Virus record (IMG/VR): IMGVR_UViG_3300022752_000139
Location: 1 to 41,825 of that record
Source: a virus
DNA: 41,825 bases
Strand: one strand, 5' to 3'
Shown here: positions 1 through 7,035 of the stretch, in pieces
Layout: the number at the start of each line of letters is the position of its first letter
Position numbering within the stretch: position 1 is the stretch's first letter
Notes under the pieces: model-generated
Databases searched by the model: none
What the model was told of the DNA's origin: nothing
What the model saw: only the letters and a program-made list of their open reading frames with translations
Position numbers and translations under genes: made by a program

Positions 1-75
1 TGGCGACGGTACCTGTCTTGAAAACAGTTGAGCGTTAATAACGCCTTGGGGGTTCAACTCCGCCCGCTTCCGCCA
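1..75 (+). tRNA. trnS(uga): tRNA-Ser (UGA), 5' end cut by window
   Basis: The anticodon loop reads CTTGAAA, giving anticodon UGA for serine UCA codons. A long variable arm (GCGTT/AACGC) makes it type II, as expected for tRNA-Ser. The T loop is TTCAACT, and the 3' acceptor strand ends in CGCTTCC, discriminator G and an encoded CCA. The window opens inside the D arm, so the 5' acceptor strand is missing. Confidence 0.85.
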
Positions 76-81
76 ATCAAT

Positions 82-157
82 GGTGATCTTAGTGTAGTGG
101 TCTGCACATTTCGTTGTGACCGAAAAAGTATGAGTTCAATCCTCATAGATCACCCCA
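82..157 (+). tRNA. trnH(gug): tRNA-His (GUG)
   Basis: The anticodon loop TTGTGAC gives GUG. The acceptor stem has eight pairs, with an extra G at position -1 (base 82) opposite C73 (base 154). This is the identity element of tRNA-His. The CCA end is encoded at 155-157. It is a co-directional member of the tRNA cluster. Confidence 0.93.
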
Positions 158-164
158 GTTTAAT

Positions 165-241
165 CCGTCATTAGTTCAGCAGAATAGAACGCTTGGCTAC
201 GGACCAAGAGGTCGGGGGTTTGAATCCTTCATGACGGGCCA
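165..241 (+). tRNA. trnR(acg): tRNA-Arg (ACG)
   Basis: Acceptor strands CCGTCAT/ATGACGG pair fully, followed by discriminator G and encoded CCA. The anticodon stem CTTGG/CCAAG encloses loop CTACGGA, giving anticodon ACG (wobble inosine expected) for CGU/CGC codons. Confidence 0.92.
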
Positions 242-247
242 AATTAT

Positions 248-325
248 GCATCGGTACCAGAGAAGACTAATGGCGCGGTCTGCAAAACCGTTGATTCGTA
301 GGTGCAAATCCTATCCGATGCTCCA
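248..325 (+). tRNA. trnC(gca): tRNA-Cys (GCA)
   Basis: Acceptor GCATCGG/CCGATGC is followed by T and CCA. The anticodon loop CTGCAAA gives GCA for cysteine. It lies directly upstream of the HNH nuclease gene. Confidence 0.92.
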
Positions 326-362
326 AAATATTATTTACTATATCACAGATTGTAAATACAAT

Positions 363-688
363 ATGCAGGATATATATCAGTATATTAAACTTCCTAAAGA
401 TGTTCGCACTGTACACTTAAACCTAGACACAGCCTGTATAGAAAGAGGTGGAGGAAGTACTTATTGTAAAGGTCTACTAGCCCATTTACTAGAGACAACA
501 ATACCTAAAGGACATATCATACATGTCTGTCATGCATGTAATAATAGCAAATGTAGTAACCCTGAGCATTTGTATTGGGGTACTGCAAGCGAAAACAGGC
601 GTGATAGAGTAAAATATGAAAATCGTTGTTTAATAGAAATATATGCAGATGACTTTAGAAAAAAGTTAACAGAACGTAGTAAAAAATT

Positions 689-698
<10 letters not shown>
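363..698 (+). CDS. HNH endonuclease inside the tRNA cluster
   Basis: Probable HNH nuclease of 111 residues from ATG 363. Residues 51-73 carry His and Cys residues arranged as HVCHACNNSKCSNPEHLYWG, which matches the HNH_3 type in which the first His begins the beta-beta-alpha-metal fold and the NPEHL segment closes it. The frame is open upstream to 231, but that would place the start inside tRNA-Arg and run through tRNA-Cys, so I prefer 363. No Shine-Dalgarno sequence is visible. The stop overlaps the 5' end of tRNA-Met by 10 nt. Free-standing HNH genes in phage tRNA arrays are usually homing endonucleases; that role here is inference. Confidence 0.8.
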
Positions 699-767
<69 letters not shown>

Positions 768-773
768 AAATAT

Positions 774-868
774 GGTAGATAGCACTGGTGTGCGGCGGAG
801 ATTTATAAACTCTGGAGACTGGTCAGATGGGCTGGAACGGTAGGGTTCGAATCCCTAGTCTACTACCA
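774..868 (+). tRNA. Unusual 95-nt tRNA-like gene, identity uncertain
   Basis: Ends resemble a tRNA: GGTAGAT pairs with GTCTACT (two G-T wobbles), then A and encoded CCA, with a clear T arm (TAGGG, TTCGAAT, CCCTA). The centre is odd. The stem CGGAG/CTCTG closes a nine-base loop ATTTATAAA; a seven-base loop would read UAU (Ile AUA) but needs an A-A mismatch at 31-39. A 17-base variable arm (CTGGTC/GGCTGG, wobble-rich) makes it type II, normally Leu, Ser or Tyr. The D loop is very short. It may be a decayed or unusual type II tRNA. Confidence 0.55.
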
Positions 869-885
869 AAAATTGTAGATATAAT

Positions 886-1056
886 ATGGATAAAAATGAA
901 TTTAGTGAAGATTACGCAAAAACAAGATTTGATATTTGCAAGTCCTGTGAACATTTTTTTATAAATTTGTGTAAGATATGTAAATGTTTTATGCCAATCA
1001 AAACTAGCATTAAATACGCTAGTTGTCCATTAAACAAATGGAAAGAATTGGAGTAG
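886..1056 (+). CDS. Small Cys-rich putative zinc-binding protein
   Basis: A 56-residue protein starting ATG GAT AAA AAT. Cysteines at 18, 21, 29, 32, 34 and 47 form CxxC...CxxCxC pairs, suggesting a small zinc-ribbon-like fold. I know similar tiny Cys-pair proteins from T4-like phages, where no function has been assigned. It lies between the tRNA-like gene and the SGNH gene with 4 nt to the latter. No clear promoter or Shine-Dalgarno sequence is visible. Confidence 0.7.
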   Translation: MDKNEFSEDYAKTRFDICKSCEHFFINLCKICKCFMPIKTSIKYASCPLNKWKELE

Positions 1057-1060
1057 ATAC

Positions 1061-1882
1061 ATGTTTAAAAAAATAAAAAGTAGTCAAACCTTTTTACCAT
1101 CAGGATTCGAAATTTATGATGGTACTTGGGCACAGGTTGGAAAAAATAAGTGGTTCGGCGGAGATCATGAAAAGTTATTTAAGGAACACTGTAAAAAATT
1201 TCCTAGTGACTGGTATTACAGAACTCACGAAGTAAATTATACAGTTAATAGTTTAGGTTATAGAGCGCCAGAATTTTCTTCAATAAAATGGGAAGAATCA
1301 ATTGTAATATTTGGTTGTTCTACCGTATTTGGTATTGGAGTGGATGATTCTGAAACAATTAGTTCTTATTTGCAAGATATCACTAATATACCAGTTATTA
1401 ATTTAGGTAGTGGTGGTAAGAGTATTAATTTTATACATCATAATTCCATTATATTAAGTGAATTTTACAAATTGCCTTTAGCAGTTGTAATTATTTGGCC
1501 TAATTTTTCAAGATTTACGATGTATAAACCAGAAGTTGTTGTAAGCCTAAGTTCAGCGAGTGAATTTGCAAACTTTTGGTCAGAATATTGGTTAGGTACT
1601 GAACATAATGCAGAAACATATGCATACTTTGCAAGATTAGCTAGTAAAAATATTTTCGGATCGAAGTGTATTTATTATGATTTAAGTTGGGATGAAGACA
1701 CAGCAGATATTTTAGGATGTGAAAATTATCCTAAAAGCAGAATGTCATATAATTTATTGCCAGTGCATAAAGCACGAGATGGTGTTCATCAGCCTTCTAT
1801 ACAGTTAAAAGATACTGCCAAATTAATTGCAAAAAATTTATTTAAACAAGGTTTAAATTTCTCTTTTGATAATCTAAAATAA
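1061..1882 (+). CDS. SGNH/GDSL-type hydrolase-like protein
   Basis: A 273-residue protein with the SGNH hydrolase blocks in order. Block I is IFGCSTVFGIG (nucleophile Ser87), block II is the Gly of NLGSGG (114-119), block III is an Asn in WPNFS (Asn148), and block V is D240-G-V-H243. The catalytic Ser, Asp and His are therefore all present. Such enzymes are esterases acting on lipids, acetylated sugars or similar substrates; the substrate here is unknown. It is followed by a Cys-rich protein and a 2OG oxygenase, so a joint role in modifying a surface polymer or metabolite is possible but unproven. Confidence 0.7.
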   Translation: MFKKIKSSQTFLPSGFEIYDGTWAQVGKNKWFGGDHEKLFKEHCKKFPSDWYYRTHEVNYTVNSLGYRAPEFSSIKWEESIVIFGCSTVFGIGVDDSETISSYLQDITNIPVINLGSGGKSINFIHHNSIILSEFYKLPLAVVIIWPNFSRFTMYKPEVVVSLSSASEFANFWSEYWLGTEHNAETYAYFARLASKNIFGSKCIYYDLSWDEDTADILGCENYPKSRMSYNLLPVHKARDGVHQPSIQLKDTAKLIAKNLFKQGLNFSFDNLK

Positions 1883-1912
1883 GTATTACAGTGCGGACTC
1901 AAGTAATAAAAT

Positions 1913-2383
1913 ATGGCATCAATCGTTCCAATTAAAATAGAGCGTTCATGTAATGGGTGCACTAAATGTTGTGATGGTTGGTTAACAGGTACCGCACATG
2001 GACATGACTTTTATCCTGGAAAAAAGTGTTATTGGTCAGGAAAAAATGGGTGTAACATTTATGAGTTTAGACCACATGATCCATGTGTTACGTTTAAGTG
2101 TTTTTGGAAAACTAGTCGGCTTGTTCCAAATCATTTTAAACCAAGTACGATTGGTGTTATCTTTGTTGAAAGATATTTAGATACTTATGCTTTTTTAGAT
2201 GTTAATTATGGTGGTGCAGTTTTATCTAATGAAGTTATTGATTGGTTGTACAAGGTTTTTAATGAAAACAAAATACCTCATATTAGATATAGAAAAGACG
2301 GAAAATATCGTATATTAAGTAATGATATTGAGTTTGTTAAGCTTATGGAAAATAAATTAGGAAAAGAAAATTTAGATAGATGA
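1913..2383 (+). CDS. YkgJ-type Cys-cluster protein
   Basis: A 156-residue protein with an N-terminal CxxCxxCC cluster (Cys13, 16, 19, 20) and further cysteines at 39, 47, 58 and 63. This matches the YkgJ/UPF0153 family of putative zinc- or iron-chelate-binding proteins, whose biochemical role is not settled. The C-terminal half has no recognisable motif. Its last four bases overlap the start of the 2OG oxygenase (ATGA), so the two are translationally coupled and the Cys cluster may help supply or sense iron for the oxygenase (inference). Confidence 0.65.
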   Translation: MASIVPIKIERSCNGCTKCCDGWLTGTAHGHDFYPGKKCYWSGKNGCNIYEFRPHDPCVTFKCFWKTSRLVPNHFKPSTIGVIFVERYLDTYAFLDVNYGGAVLSNEVIDWLYKVFNENKIPHIRYRKDGKYRILSNDIEFVKLMENKLGKENLDR

Positions 2384-2937
2384 AAAAATTTTTATTTGAA
2401 ACATTTTATATTATTGATTCTTTACCAAATCATACGGCTATAAAGCCATTATTATTAAATGAAATTTCTAAAATTAGCACAAACAATAGCCTTGTAGATG
2501 ATAATAATTTTATTAGTAAATTAGATTGGCAAAGTAGCGACACTAATCAAAAATGGAAAGATATATTTTTGCCATATTTAAATTCTAAATTATTAGAAAT
2601 TGCAAATGATAATGGATATAAAAATATACGTATAGATGAGTTGTGGTTTCAGCAATATAAAAAGAATGGTAGACATGGTTGGCACACGCATGGATCCAAC
2701 TTTACAGGTATATATTATTTAGAATTGCCAAAATACGCTCCTAAAACTGAACTTATTCTACCTTGTTTATGTAAACCATTTACGCCTGATATTGCTGAAG
2801 GAGATATATTAATATTTCCAAGTTATGTAGTACATAGAGCACCCATTATAACTAGGAAATTAAGAAAAACTATTATATCATTTAATTTCACTATGATGAT
2901 GTTAACAGATATTTTCTTACAAAGTATAGGCGAATAA
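2380..2937 (+). CDS. 2OG-Fe(II) oxygenase-like protein
   Basis: A 185-residue protein with the double-stranded beta-helix pattern of 2OG-Fe(II) dioxygenases of the 2OG-FeII_Oxy_5 type. Iron ligands are likely His102 and His104 (WHTHGSN) and distal His152 (SYVVHRAP), followed by basic residues 159-163 that could bind 2-oxoglutarate. The segment FTGIYYLELP matches the usual strand after the HxH/HxD motif. Phage members may hydroxylate proteins or sugars; the target is unknown. A second, more divergent copy lies at 29096-29602. It starts on an ATGA overlap with the preceding gene. Confidence 0.72.
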   Translation: MKKFLFETFYIIDSLPNHTAIKPLLLNEISKISTNNSLVDDNNFISKLDWQSSDTNQKWKDIFLPYLNSKLLEIANDNGYKNIRIDELWFQQYKKNGRHGWHTHGSNFTGIYYLELPKYAPKTELILPCLCKPFTPDIAEGDILIFPSYVVHRAPIITRKLRKTIISFNFTMMMLTDIFLQSIGE

Positions 2938-2947
2938 ATAATATTGT

Positions 2948-3020
2948 GCGGGTGTTCTCCTGGGAGAGGACTTAGCCTTCCAAGCTAATGAAGAGGGTTC
3001 GAATCCCTTCGCCCGCTCCA
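2948..3020 (+). tRNA. trnG(ucc): tRNA-Gly (UCC)
   Basis: Acceptor GCGGGTG/CGCCCGC is followed by T and CCA. The anticodon loop CTTCCAA gives UCC, reading GGA/GGG. An ATAAATA box (2934-2940) lies just upstream and could be its promoter. Confidence 0.93.
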
Positions 3021-3036
3021 ATAATAGGACTTTATT

Positions 3037-3753
3037 ATGCATAATAATTTTATAAAAAATGATGGGGTTTCAGTAGTAGATGTTAATACTAAGGGAAACA
3101 GAGATTTGGAAGAAATTACCCCTATAACTTACAAACTTAATTCTGGAATCACATTGAGCTTTACTAATCATTTAGATTGTGGAGGCACATCAGGTTATGA
3201 GGAATTTGGTAACTTGGTAAGTAAATATAAAACAAAAAATAAATATAATAGGTGTTTTGAATGGTGTGCTGGACTAGGAGCTTTTGGTTTTCACATGTAT
3301 GGATTAGATTTATGTGAGACAATTGTTTTTAATGATTATTATGAATTTGCAACATCTATGTGTAAAAAAACTGCTTTAGATAACAATATTGCTGATAAGG
3401 TAACTGTTTACACTACCGCAAATATATCTAATATACCTACTACTGAAAAATATGATTTGGTTATAGGTAATCCTCCACATGTTTGGGAACCTATACTTTT
3501 TGAAAATGATAATTCACCTGATGAAAAAGATAAAATGAATTTAACGAGGTGCCTGGTTGATTATAACATGGAAACACATAATAAATTTTTTACCCATATA
3601 CGTGATTATATAACAGATGATGCAGATTTATTTATTGTAGAAAATGACCATAGATATGTAGAAGATTGGGCAAAGTTAGCAAAACTTGTTGTTGTTAATA
3701 AAATAAAAATGTATTCCGAGCTTTGGCATTTAATACATTATAAACCTAAATAA
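3037..3753 (+). CDS. Class I SAM-dependent methyltransferase
   Basis: A 238-residue protein with a Rossmann-type methyltransferase core. Motif I is FEWCAGLGAFGF (residues 74-85), an acidic residue follows strand 2 (FND, 98-100), and motif IV is NPPH at 145-148. NPPY/NPPH motifs are typical of enzymes methylating an amino group of adenine, Gln or Asn. The fold resembles the PrmC/small-MTase group more than a DNA methyltransferase with a target-recognition domain. The substrate (DNA, tRNA or protein) cannot be told. It sits alone between two tRNA-Gly genes. Confidence 0.7.
   Translation: MHNNFIKNDGVSVVDVNTKGNRDLEEITPITYKLNSGITLSFTNHLDCGGTSGYEEFGNLVSKYKTKNKYNRCFEWCAGLGAFGFHMYGLDLCETIVFNDYYEFATSMCKKTALDNNIADKVTVYTTANISNIPTTEKYDLVIGNPPHVWEPILFENDNSPDEKDKMNLTRCLVDYNMETHNKFFTHIRDYITDDADLFIVENDHRYVEDWAKLAKLVVVNKIKMYSELWHLIHYKPK
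3746..3752 (+). promoter_or_regulatory. CTAAATA late-promoter-like box before tRNA-Gly
   Basis: A CTAAATA box covers the stop codon of the methyltransferase gene and sits 23 bases before tRNA-Gly(GCC). It matches the boxes found before clpX and other genes here. Confidence 0.4.
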
Positions 3754-3775
3754 TCAACCAATAGATACAAAACTT

Positions 3776-3851
3776 GCGGGTATGGTGCTAACGGTTAACA
3801 CACGACCTTGCCAAGGTTGAGTTGAGGGTTCGATTCCCTCTACCCGCTCCA
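3776..3851 (+). tRNA. trnG(gcc): tRNA-Gly (GCC)
   Basis: Acceptor GCGGGTA/TACCCGC is followed by T and CCA. The anticodon loop TTGCCAA gives GCC, reading GGC/GGU. With the UCC tRNA this covers all glycine codons. This is notable next to Gly-rich collagen-like tail genes with hundreds of GGA/GGT codons, though a causal link is inference. Confidence 0.93.
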
Positions 3852-3871
3852 AATTAATAAAGGAGATTAAT

Positions 3872-4441
3872 ATGCCTGCTGTATGGCTTATAAGTGACAC
3901 ACATTTTGGTCACGAAAAAACCTGTACTGTTTTTAAACGTATGGATGGAAGTCCACTTCGTCCATTTAGGAGTGCTGAGGAAATGGATGAAGAAATGGTT
4001 AAACGATGGAACGACCGTGTACGTCCTAAGGATAAAGTATATCATCTTGGAGACGTTGTTATTTCACGTAAGTCACTGCAAATATTAAGTAGACTTAACG
4101 GAGATAAGGTTCTTATTCGTGGTAATCATGATATTTTTAAACTTAGTGATTACACCGAACACTTTAGGGACATTCGAGGATATCATGTTATGAATGGACT
4201 TATTCTTAGTCACGTACCTATACATGAAGAAAGTCTTGCAAGATTTGGATGCAACATACATGGACATCTTCACGCTAACAGAGTAATGAAAGATAACAAA
4301 ATTGATAAACGTTACTTTAATGTTAGTGTAGAATGCATAGACTTTGCCCCAATTCTTTTTGAGGACGCTCAAAAACGTATTGTGGAAGAAGGTGGACATG
4401 TTGGTTTCAAAAACGGTAATGGGCCTATTGAAGTAATGTAA
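3872..4441 (+). CDS. Calcineurin-like metallophosphoesterase
   Basis: A 189-residue protein with all metallophosphoesterase metal-binding motifs: D9-x-H11 (SDTHFGH), G60-D61, G84-N-H-D87, H114 (LSHVPIH) and GHLH (131-134). It should be a dinuclear-metal phosphodiesterase or phosphatase of the small YfcE-like type common in phages; the substrate is unknown. A good ribosome site (AAAGGAGA, about 3860) precedes the ATG. It is one of three phosphoesterase-fold proteins here, with 30579-31418 (intact) and 21659-22351 (degenerate). Confidence 0.85.
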   Translation: MPAVWLISDTHFGHEKTCTVFKRMDGSPLRPFRSAEEMDEEMVKRWNDRVRPKDKVYHLGDVVISRKSLQILSRLNGDKVLIRGNHDIFKLSDYTEHFRDIRGYHVMNGLILSHVPIHEESLARFGCNIHGHLHANRVMKDNKIDKRYFNVSVECIDFAPILFEDAQKRIVEEGGHVGFKNGNGPIEVM

Positions 4442-4447
4442 TAAATA
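4441..4447 (+). promoter_or_regulatory. ATAAATA box 4 nt before an ATG
   Basis: ATAAATA lies directly after the phosphoesterase gene, and the next gene's ATG (4452) follows after four bases. If it works like a T4 late promoter, initiation would fall on or beside the ATG. No Shine-Dalgarno sequence fits in between. Confidence 0.45.
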
Positions 4448-4451
4448 GTTC

Positions 4452-4952
4452 ATGCTATACATTTCTTACAGAGGCTTAATTAACGGAGAAGATCCAAGTG
4501 TTGAAAATACCCCTAGCCAAATTGCGAAAGCATTTGGTTATGGGTTTAATTGCATGGTAGATGCTTGGCGTGTTGATAACATCATATATTTAGGCAGTAA
4601 TTTACCGCTTACTGAAGTTAGTCCAACTTTTCTCAAAGGTAATAGGTTTTGGATTAATGCTAGAAATAATGATATGTATACTTGGTTACAATCTCAGCAA
4701 TTAACAAATTATCCTAACTATTTTACAGTGCAGTTACCATTGCAAAATTATTATACCACAAGTAGTAATTACTTATGGACTTTTCAAGACAAGCCTATTA
4801 GTAATTTAAGTATTATGGCTATACCTGAATCATATGATAGCGGATTGTTTAGTACAGTAAATTTACGTTGTCATGGTGTATGTAGTAGTTTATGCCCTAC
4901 AATTAAACGTATGCGTAATGAGGGGTTAAGTATATATGGGCAGTTTTATTAA
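4452..4952 (+). CDS. Degenerate GDPD-like phosphodiesterase fold protein
   Basis: A 166-residue protein resembling the compact glycerophosphodiester-phosphodiesterase-like family of viruses and phages: ISYRG (4-8), VEN (17-19), the G-F-x-x-x-V-D strand (31-37) and YLGSN (46-50). In active members these read ISHRG, EN, VEVD and YLGHD. The first catalytic His is Tyr6, the metal-ligand Glu position is Met35, and the second His is Ser49. The fold is therefore probably kept but catalysis lost. A binding role is possible. It has a late-type box and no Shine-Dalgarno, and ends at a terminator. Confidence 0.6.
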   Translation: MLYISYRGLINGEDPSVENTPSQIAKAFGYGFNCMVDAWRVDNIIYLGSNLPLTEVSPTFLKGNRFWINARNNDMYTWLQSQQLTNYPNYFTVQLPLQNYYTTSSNYLWTFQDKPISNLSIMAIPESYDSGLFSTVNLRCHGVCSSLCPTIKRMRNEGLSIYGQFY

Positions 4953-4954
4953 TT

Positions 4955-4976
4955 AGGGCCATATGGCCCTTTTTTT
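4955..4976 (+). terminator. Rho-independent terminator
   Basis: A perfect hairpin, AGGGCC-ATAT-GGCCCT, is followed by a run of seven T. It closes the transcript of the GDPD-like gene three bases after its stop. Confidence 0.9.
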
Positions 4977-4980
4977 GTGG

Positions 4981-4987
4981 CTAAATA
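4981..4987 (+). promoter_or_regulatory. CTAAATA box 5 nt before an ATG
   Basis: CTAAATA immediately follows the terminator and is separated from ATG 4993 by exactly five bases, with no ribosome-binding sequence. In T4 late promoters transcription begins about six bases after the TATAAATA box, which would be the A of this ATG. Confidence 0.5.
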
Positions 4988-4992
4988 ACCTT

Positions 4993-5433
4993 ATGACAAG
5001 TGAAAACAAATTTTTGTATATTGATGGACGTTTTGATTCTAATAAAGAAATTGTTTTAAATAAGGTTGTAAATGTCGCTAAACAACATTTTAAATTACCT
5101 GATAAAATTATATTTGAAATGCGTAAACTAGGATTTTCAACTTATGGAGAAACAATTGTAGATCCTAGGTACAAAAATAGAATTAAATTAAATATAGATT
5201 TGGGAATAAATGAAACAGTATATGTATTGACCCACGAAATAATTCATCTAAGTCAAATTACCACAGGGCAACTTGCTATGGGCAGAAATGGATCATATGT
5301 ATGGGATTTCGGATACGAGATCCCAAAACATAAAGTATACAACTTGTCTTATGCAGAATACTTGCAACTTCCATGGGAAGCAGATGTTGTTAAAAAACAA
5401 CAGTTTTTCTTGGAAAAGTTGCTTAAAAAATAA
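4993..5433 (+). CDS. HExxH putative zinc metallopeptidase
   Basis: A 146-residue protein with H81-E-I-I-H85, the zinc-protease signature, after a hydrophobic strand (VYVLT). A possible third ligand is Glu129 (PWEAD) in the helix that follows. Its small size recalls SprT-like or other minimal phage metallopeptidases, but no finer family can be named. The frame is open back to 4963, but that lies inside the terminator, so ATG 4993 is the start. The mRNA is predicted to be leaderless. Confidence 0.65.
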   Translation: MTSENKFLYIDGRFDSNKEIVLNKVVNVAKQHFKLPDKIIFEMRKLGFSTYGETIVDPRYKNRIKLNIDLGINETVYVLTHEIIHLSQITTGQLAMGRNGSYVWDFGYEIPKHKVYNLSYAEYLQLPWEADVVKKQQFFLEKLLKK

Positions 5434-5445
5434 GCAGATTAGTAT

Positions 5446-5474
5446 TTGACAATAAATGTGTATGGGTGTATAAT
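5446..5474 (+). promoter_or_regulatory. Sigma70-type promoter (TTGACA-17-TATAAT)
   Basis: Both hexamers are perfect with a 17-base spacer, and the -35 carries the ATAAAT extension shared by the repeated promoters of this phage. The predicted start of transcription is near 5481-5482, on the ATG of the GIY-YIG gene. Confidence 0.9.
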
Positions 5475-5481
5475 GTCTTTT

Positions 5482-5808
5482 ATGCTAAAGAATCGTAAAA
5501 AACGCAGTGACAGGAACCATGTAATTTACCTGATTGAAAACAAGTTCACAGGTGAAAAGTACATTGGGTTGACAGCCCTTATTTACAATGGCAACGTATA
5601 TAAAACGTTACGTAGGCGTATGCAAAAGCATTTGCAAAGGGCTTTAACTGAGAATAAAAGTTGGGGTTTGTGTGTTGCACTTAGAACACAAGGACCAGAA
5701 TCGTTTGTGTTTAGTAAGTTGGAGGTAGTACGTGGTAAAAAAGAAGCACACCAACGTGAGACTATTTTAATTGCAGAGTTAAAGCCTGCCCTAAATACTT
5801 TTAAATAA
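5482..5808 (+). CDS. GIY-YIG nuclease-like protein
   Basis: A 108-residue protein. VIY (14-16) and YIG (27-29), spaced by a short loop, form the GIY-YIG sheet. Arg43-46 (LRRRMQKH) supplies the catalytic Arg position and Glu93 (QRETILI) the metal ligand. It lacks a separate DNA-binding domain, so it may be a minimal homing or repair nuclease. The frame is open from 5446, but that is inside the -35 element. ATG 5482 falls at the predicted transcription start, so this message is probably leaderless. The next in-frame Met is too far into the domain. Confidence 0.75.
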   Translation: MLKNRKKRSDRNHVIYLIENKFTGEKYIGLTALIYNGNVYKTLRRRMQKHLQRALTENKSWGLCVALRTQGPESFVFSKLEVVRGKKEAHQRETILIAELKPALNTFK

Positions 5809-5816
5809 ATTGGCTT

Positions 5817-5827
5817 TTTGCTATGAT
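5817..5827 (+). promoter_or_regulatory. Possible extended -10 promoter
   Basis: TTTTTGCTATGAT contains an extended -10 (TGC TATGAT) ahead of the 5856 gene. No good -35 is seen. It is weak, but the following gene has its own ribosome site (GTGAGGA) and no other promoter close by. Confidence 0.35.
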
Positions 5828-5855
5828 AGACTTTTAAATATTATGTGAGGATGTT

Positions 5856-6362
5856 ATGAACCTAAAAGACCTTTTTGAAGTTTTTAATTATAAAATTACT
5901 GATGGTAGTGAATATCAATGGCATTGTTATGGCTCAAATGCTAGGTTCTTAGATTTTGAAAATGATCATGCAACCGCTAGTGTCATTTTTGATAGTGAAA
6001 CACAGGTTGTTTATCAATGTGAAGTGTGGCCTAAAAACGAAGGTGAACGCCCTTATCGGTATGTAAATCCTGATTATTCTGATAGTTTAAAAAATGAGGC
6101 AGAAGAAAAAAAAATAGATAATAGTATTGCATTTGACAATACTAAATTTATTGATTTGGAAGTGTATGAAGATTTTTTAGAAAAAGGTTTGGCAATATGG
6201 AATAATTTGCCTTTTGATAAGCGTATTCAAATTCCTATTGAGGAAGATTTGTTTTATGATTTAGCTAAACGTGCACATTATCGTGATATTACCATAAATA
6301 GTTTAGTTGAAGAAATTTTACTAAATGTTATAAAGGAACATAATCGTGAAAACAATACATAA
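5856..6362 (+). CDS. Unknown protein with ribbon-helix-helix-like C terminus
   Basis: A 168-residue acidic protein I do not recognise as a whole. Residues about 125-165 start with a short strand (IQIPIEEDLF) and continue as two amphipathic helices (YDLAKRAHY, TINSLVEEILLNVI). This is the layout of Arc/MetJ ribbon-helix-helix DNA-binding domains, so it could be a small regulator. The N-terminal 120 residues show no known motif. The ribosome site GTGAGGA precedes the ATG. The next gene starts 17 bases before its stop. Confidence 0.55.
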   Translation: MNLKDLFEVFNYKITDGSEYQWHCYGSNARFLDFENDHATASVIFDSETQVVYQCEVWPKNEGERPYRYVNPDYSDSLKNEAEEKKIDNSIAFDNTKFIDLEVYEDFLEKGLAIWNNLPFDKRIQIPIEEDLFYDLAKRAHYRDITINSLVEEILLNVIKEHNRENNT

Positions 6363-6702
6363 AGCAATTTTAGGTTTGGCGTTAATAGCTACCCCACTTA
6401 TTGCACAGGCTGATTTGTCGGTACGTGAAAGAAATATTGCAATAGGTGGATTGGTAGTTGGTGCTTTAATTGGCAACTCTATGCAACCAAATTCAATGCC
6501 ACAAATTAACACCATGCCAATGTATAACATGCAATCACCTGCATACTATGCACAACCTGCGATGAATCAATGTGAAGTAAGATATTATAGGCAGGGTTAC
6601 ATTCAAAATTGTTATCCAACTGGACATTATAGAATTACACCCCCTATCATACCACACCCTACTCCATATCCACAAAATATTAATTTTTACTATGTAAGAT
6701 AA
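6346..6702 (+). CDS. Secreted small glycine-zipper-like protein
   Basis: A 118-residue protein starting at GTG 6346 with a ribosome site (AAAGGA) upstream. Residues 1-22 form a clear signal peptide with cleavage after AQA. A short Gly-rich hydrophobic segment follows (IAIGGLVVGALIG, about 31-43), resembling half of a glycine-zipper domain, then a Met/Asn/Pro/Tyr-rich tail with two Cys. It is probably exported to the periplasm or envelope. A related theme occurs at 28682-29092. Envelope alteration or superinfection exclusion is possible but not shown. Confidence 0.6.
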   Translation: MKTIHKAILGLALIATPLIAQADLSVRERNIAIGGLVVGALIGNSMQPNSMPQINTMPMYNMQSPAYYAQPAMNQCEVRYYRQGYIQNCYPTGHYRITPPIIPHPTPYPQNINFYYVR

Positions 6703-6704
6703 AA

Positions 6705-7034
6705 ATGGAATCTACTGAGCAACTAAATAACAAATATCAACCTACACAAGATTGGAAAGACAATGATTGGGAATTATTTGAATCATGGTTAAGAGGTGTT
6801 TTGCATAGTAACATTGTTGATATTACTTTTATAAAGAAAGACGGTACAGAACGGATTATGAAATGTACACTTGATCCAAGTTTACTTCCTGAGATTACTA
6901 AGCTTACCGAAACAAAGACCAAGAAACAATCAACTACAAGTATTCCTGTCTATGATTTAGAAGCCAGTGGTTGGAGAAGTTTCGTTACAAAATCTGTGAA
7001 AAGAGTGCAATTTACCTTGTCTCAGGAAAAATAA
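6705..7034 (+). CDS. Phage SH3-like fold protein (DUF2693-like)
   Basis: A 109-residue protein. The segment from about 36 (VDITFIKKDGTERIMKCTLD) and the end (SGWRSFVTKSVKRVQF) match a small protein widespread in T4-like phages, often annotated as SH3 beta-barrel fold-containing. Function is unknown. It starts two bases after the previous stop and has no strong ribosome site, so it probably relies on coupled translation. Confidence 0.6.
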   Translation: MESTEQLNNKYQPTQDWKDNDWELFESWLRGVLHSNIVDITFIKKDGTERIMKCTLDPSLLPEITKLTETKTKKQSTTSIPVYDLEASGWRSFVTKSVKRVQFTLSQEK

Positions 7035-7035
7035 A

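Noticed and set aside
231-362. Longer HNH protein starting at 231
   Set aside because: The extra sequence is tRNA-Arg 3' end and the whole tRNA-Cys.
6321-6530. Small minus-strand ORF over the secreted protein gene
   Set aside because: No ribosome site or promoter and fully overlapped by two better-supported plus-strand genes.
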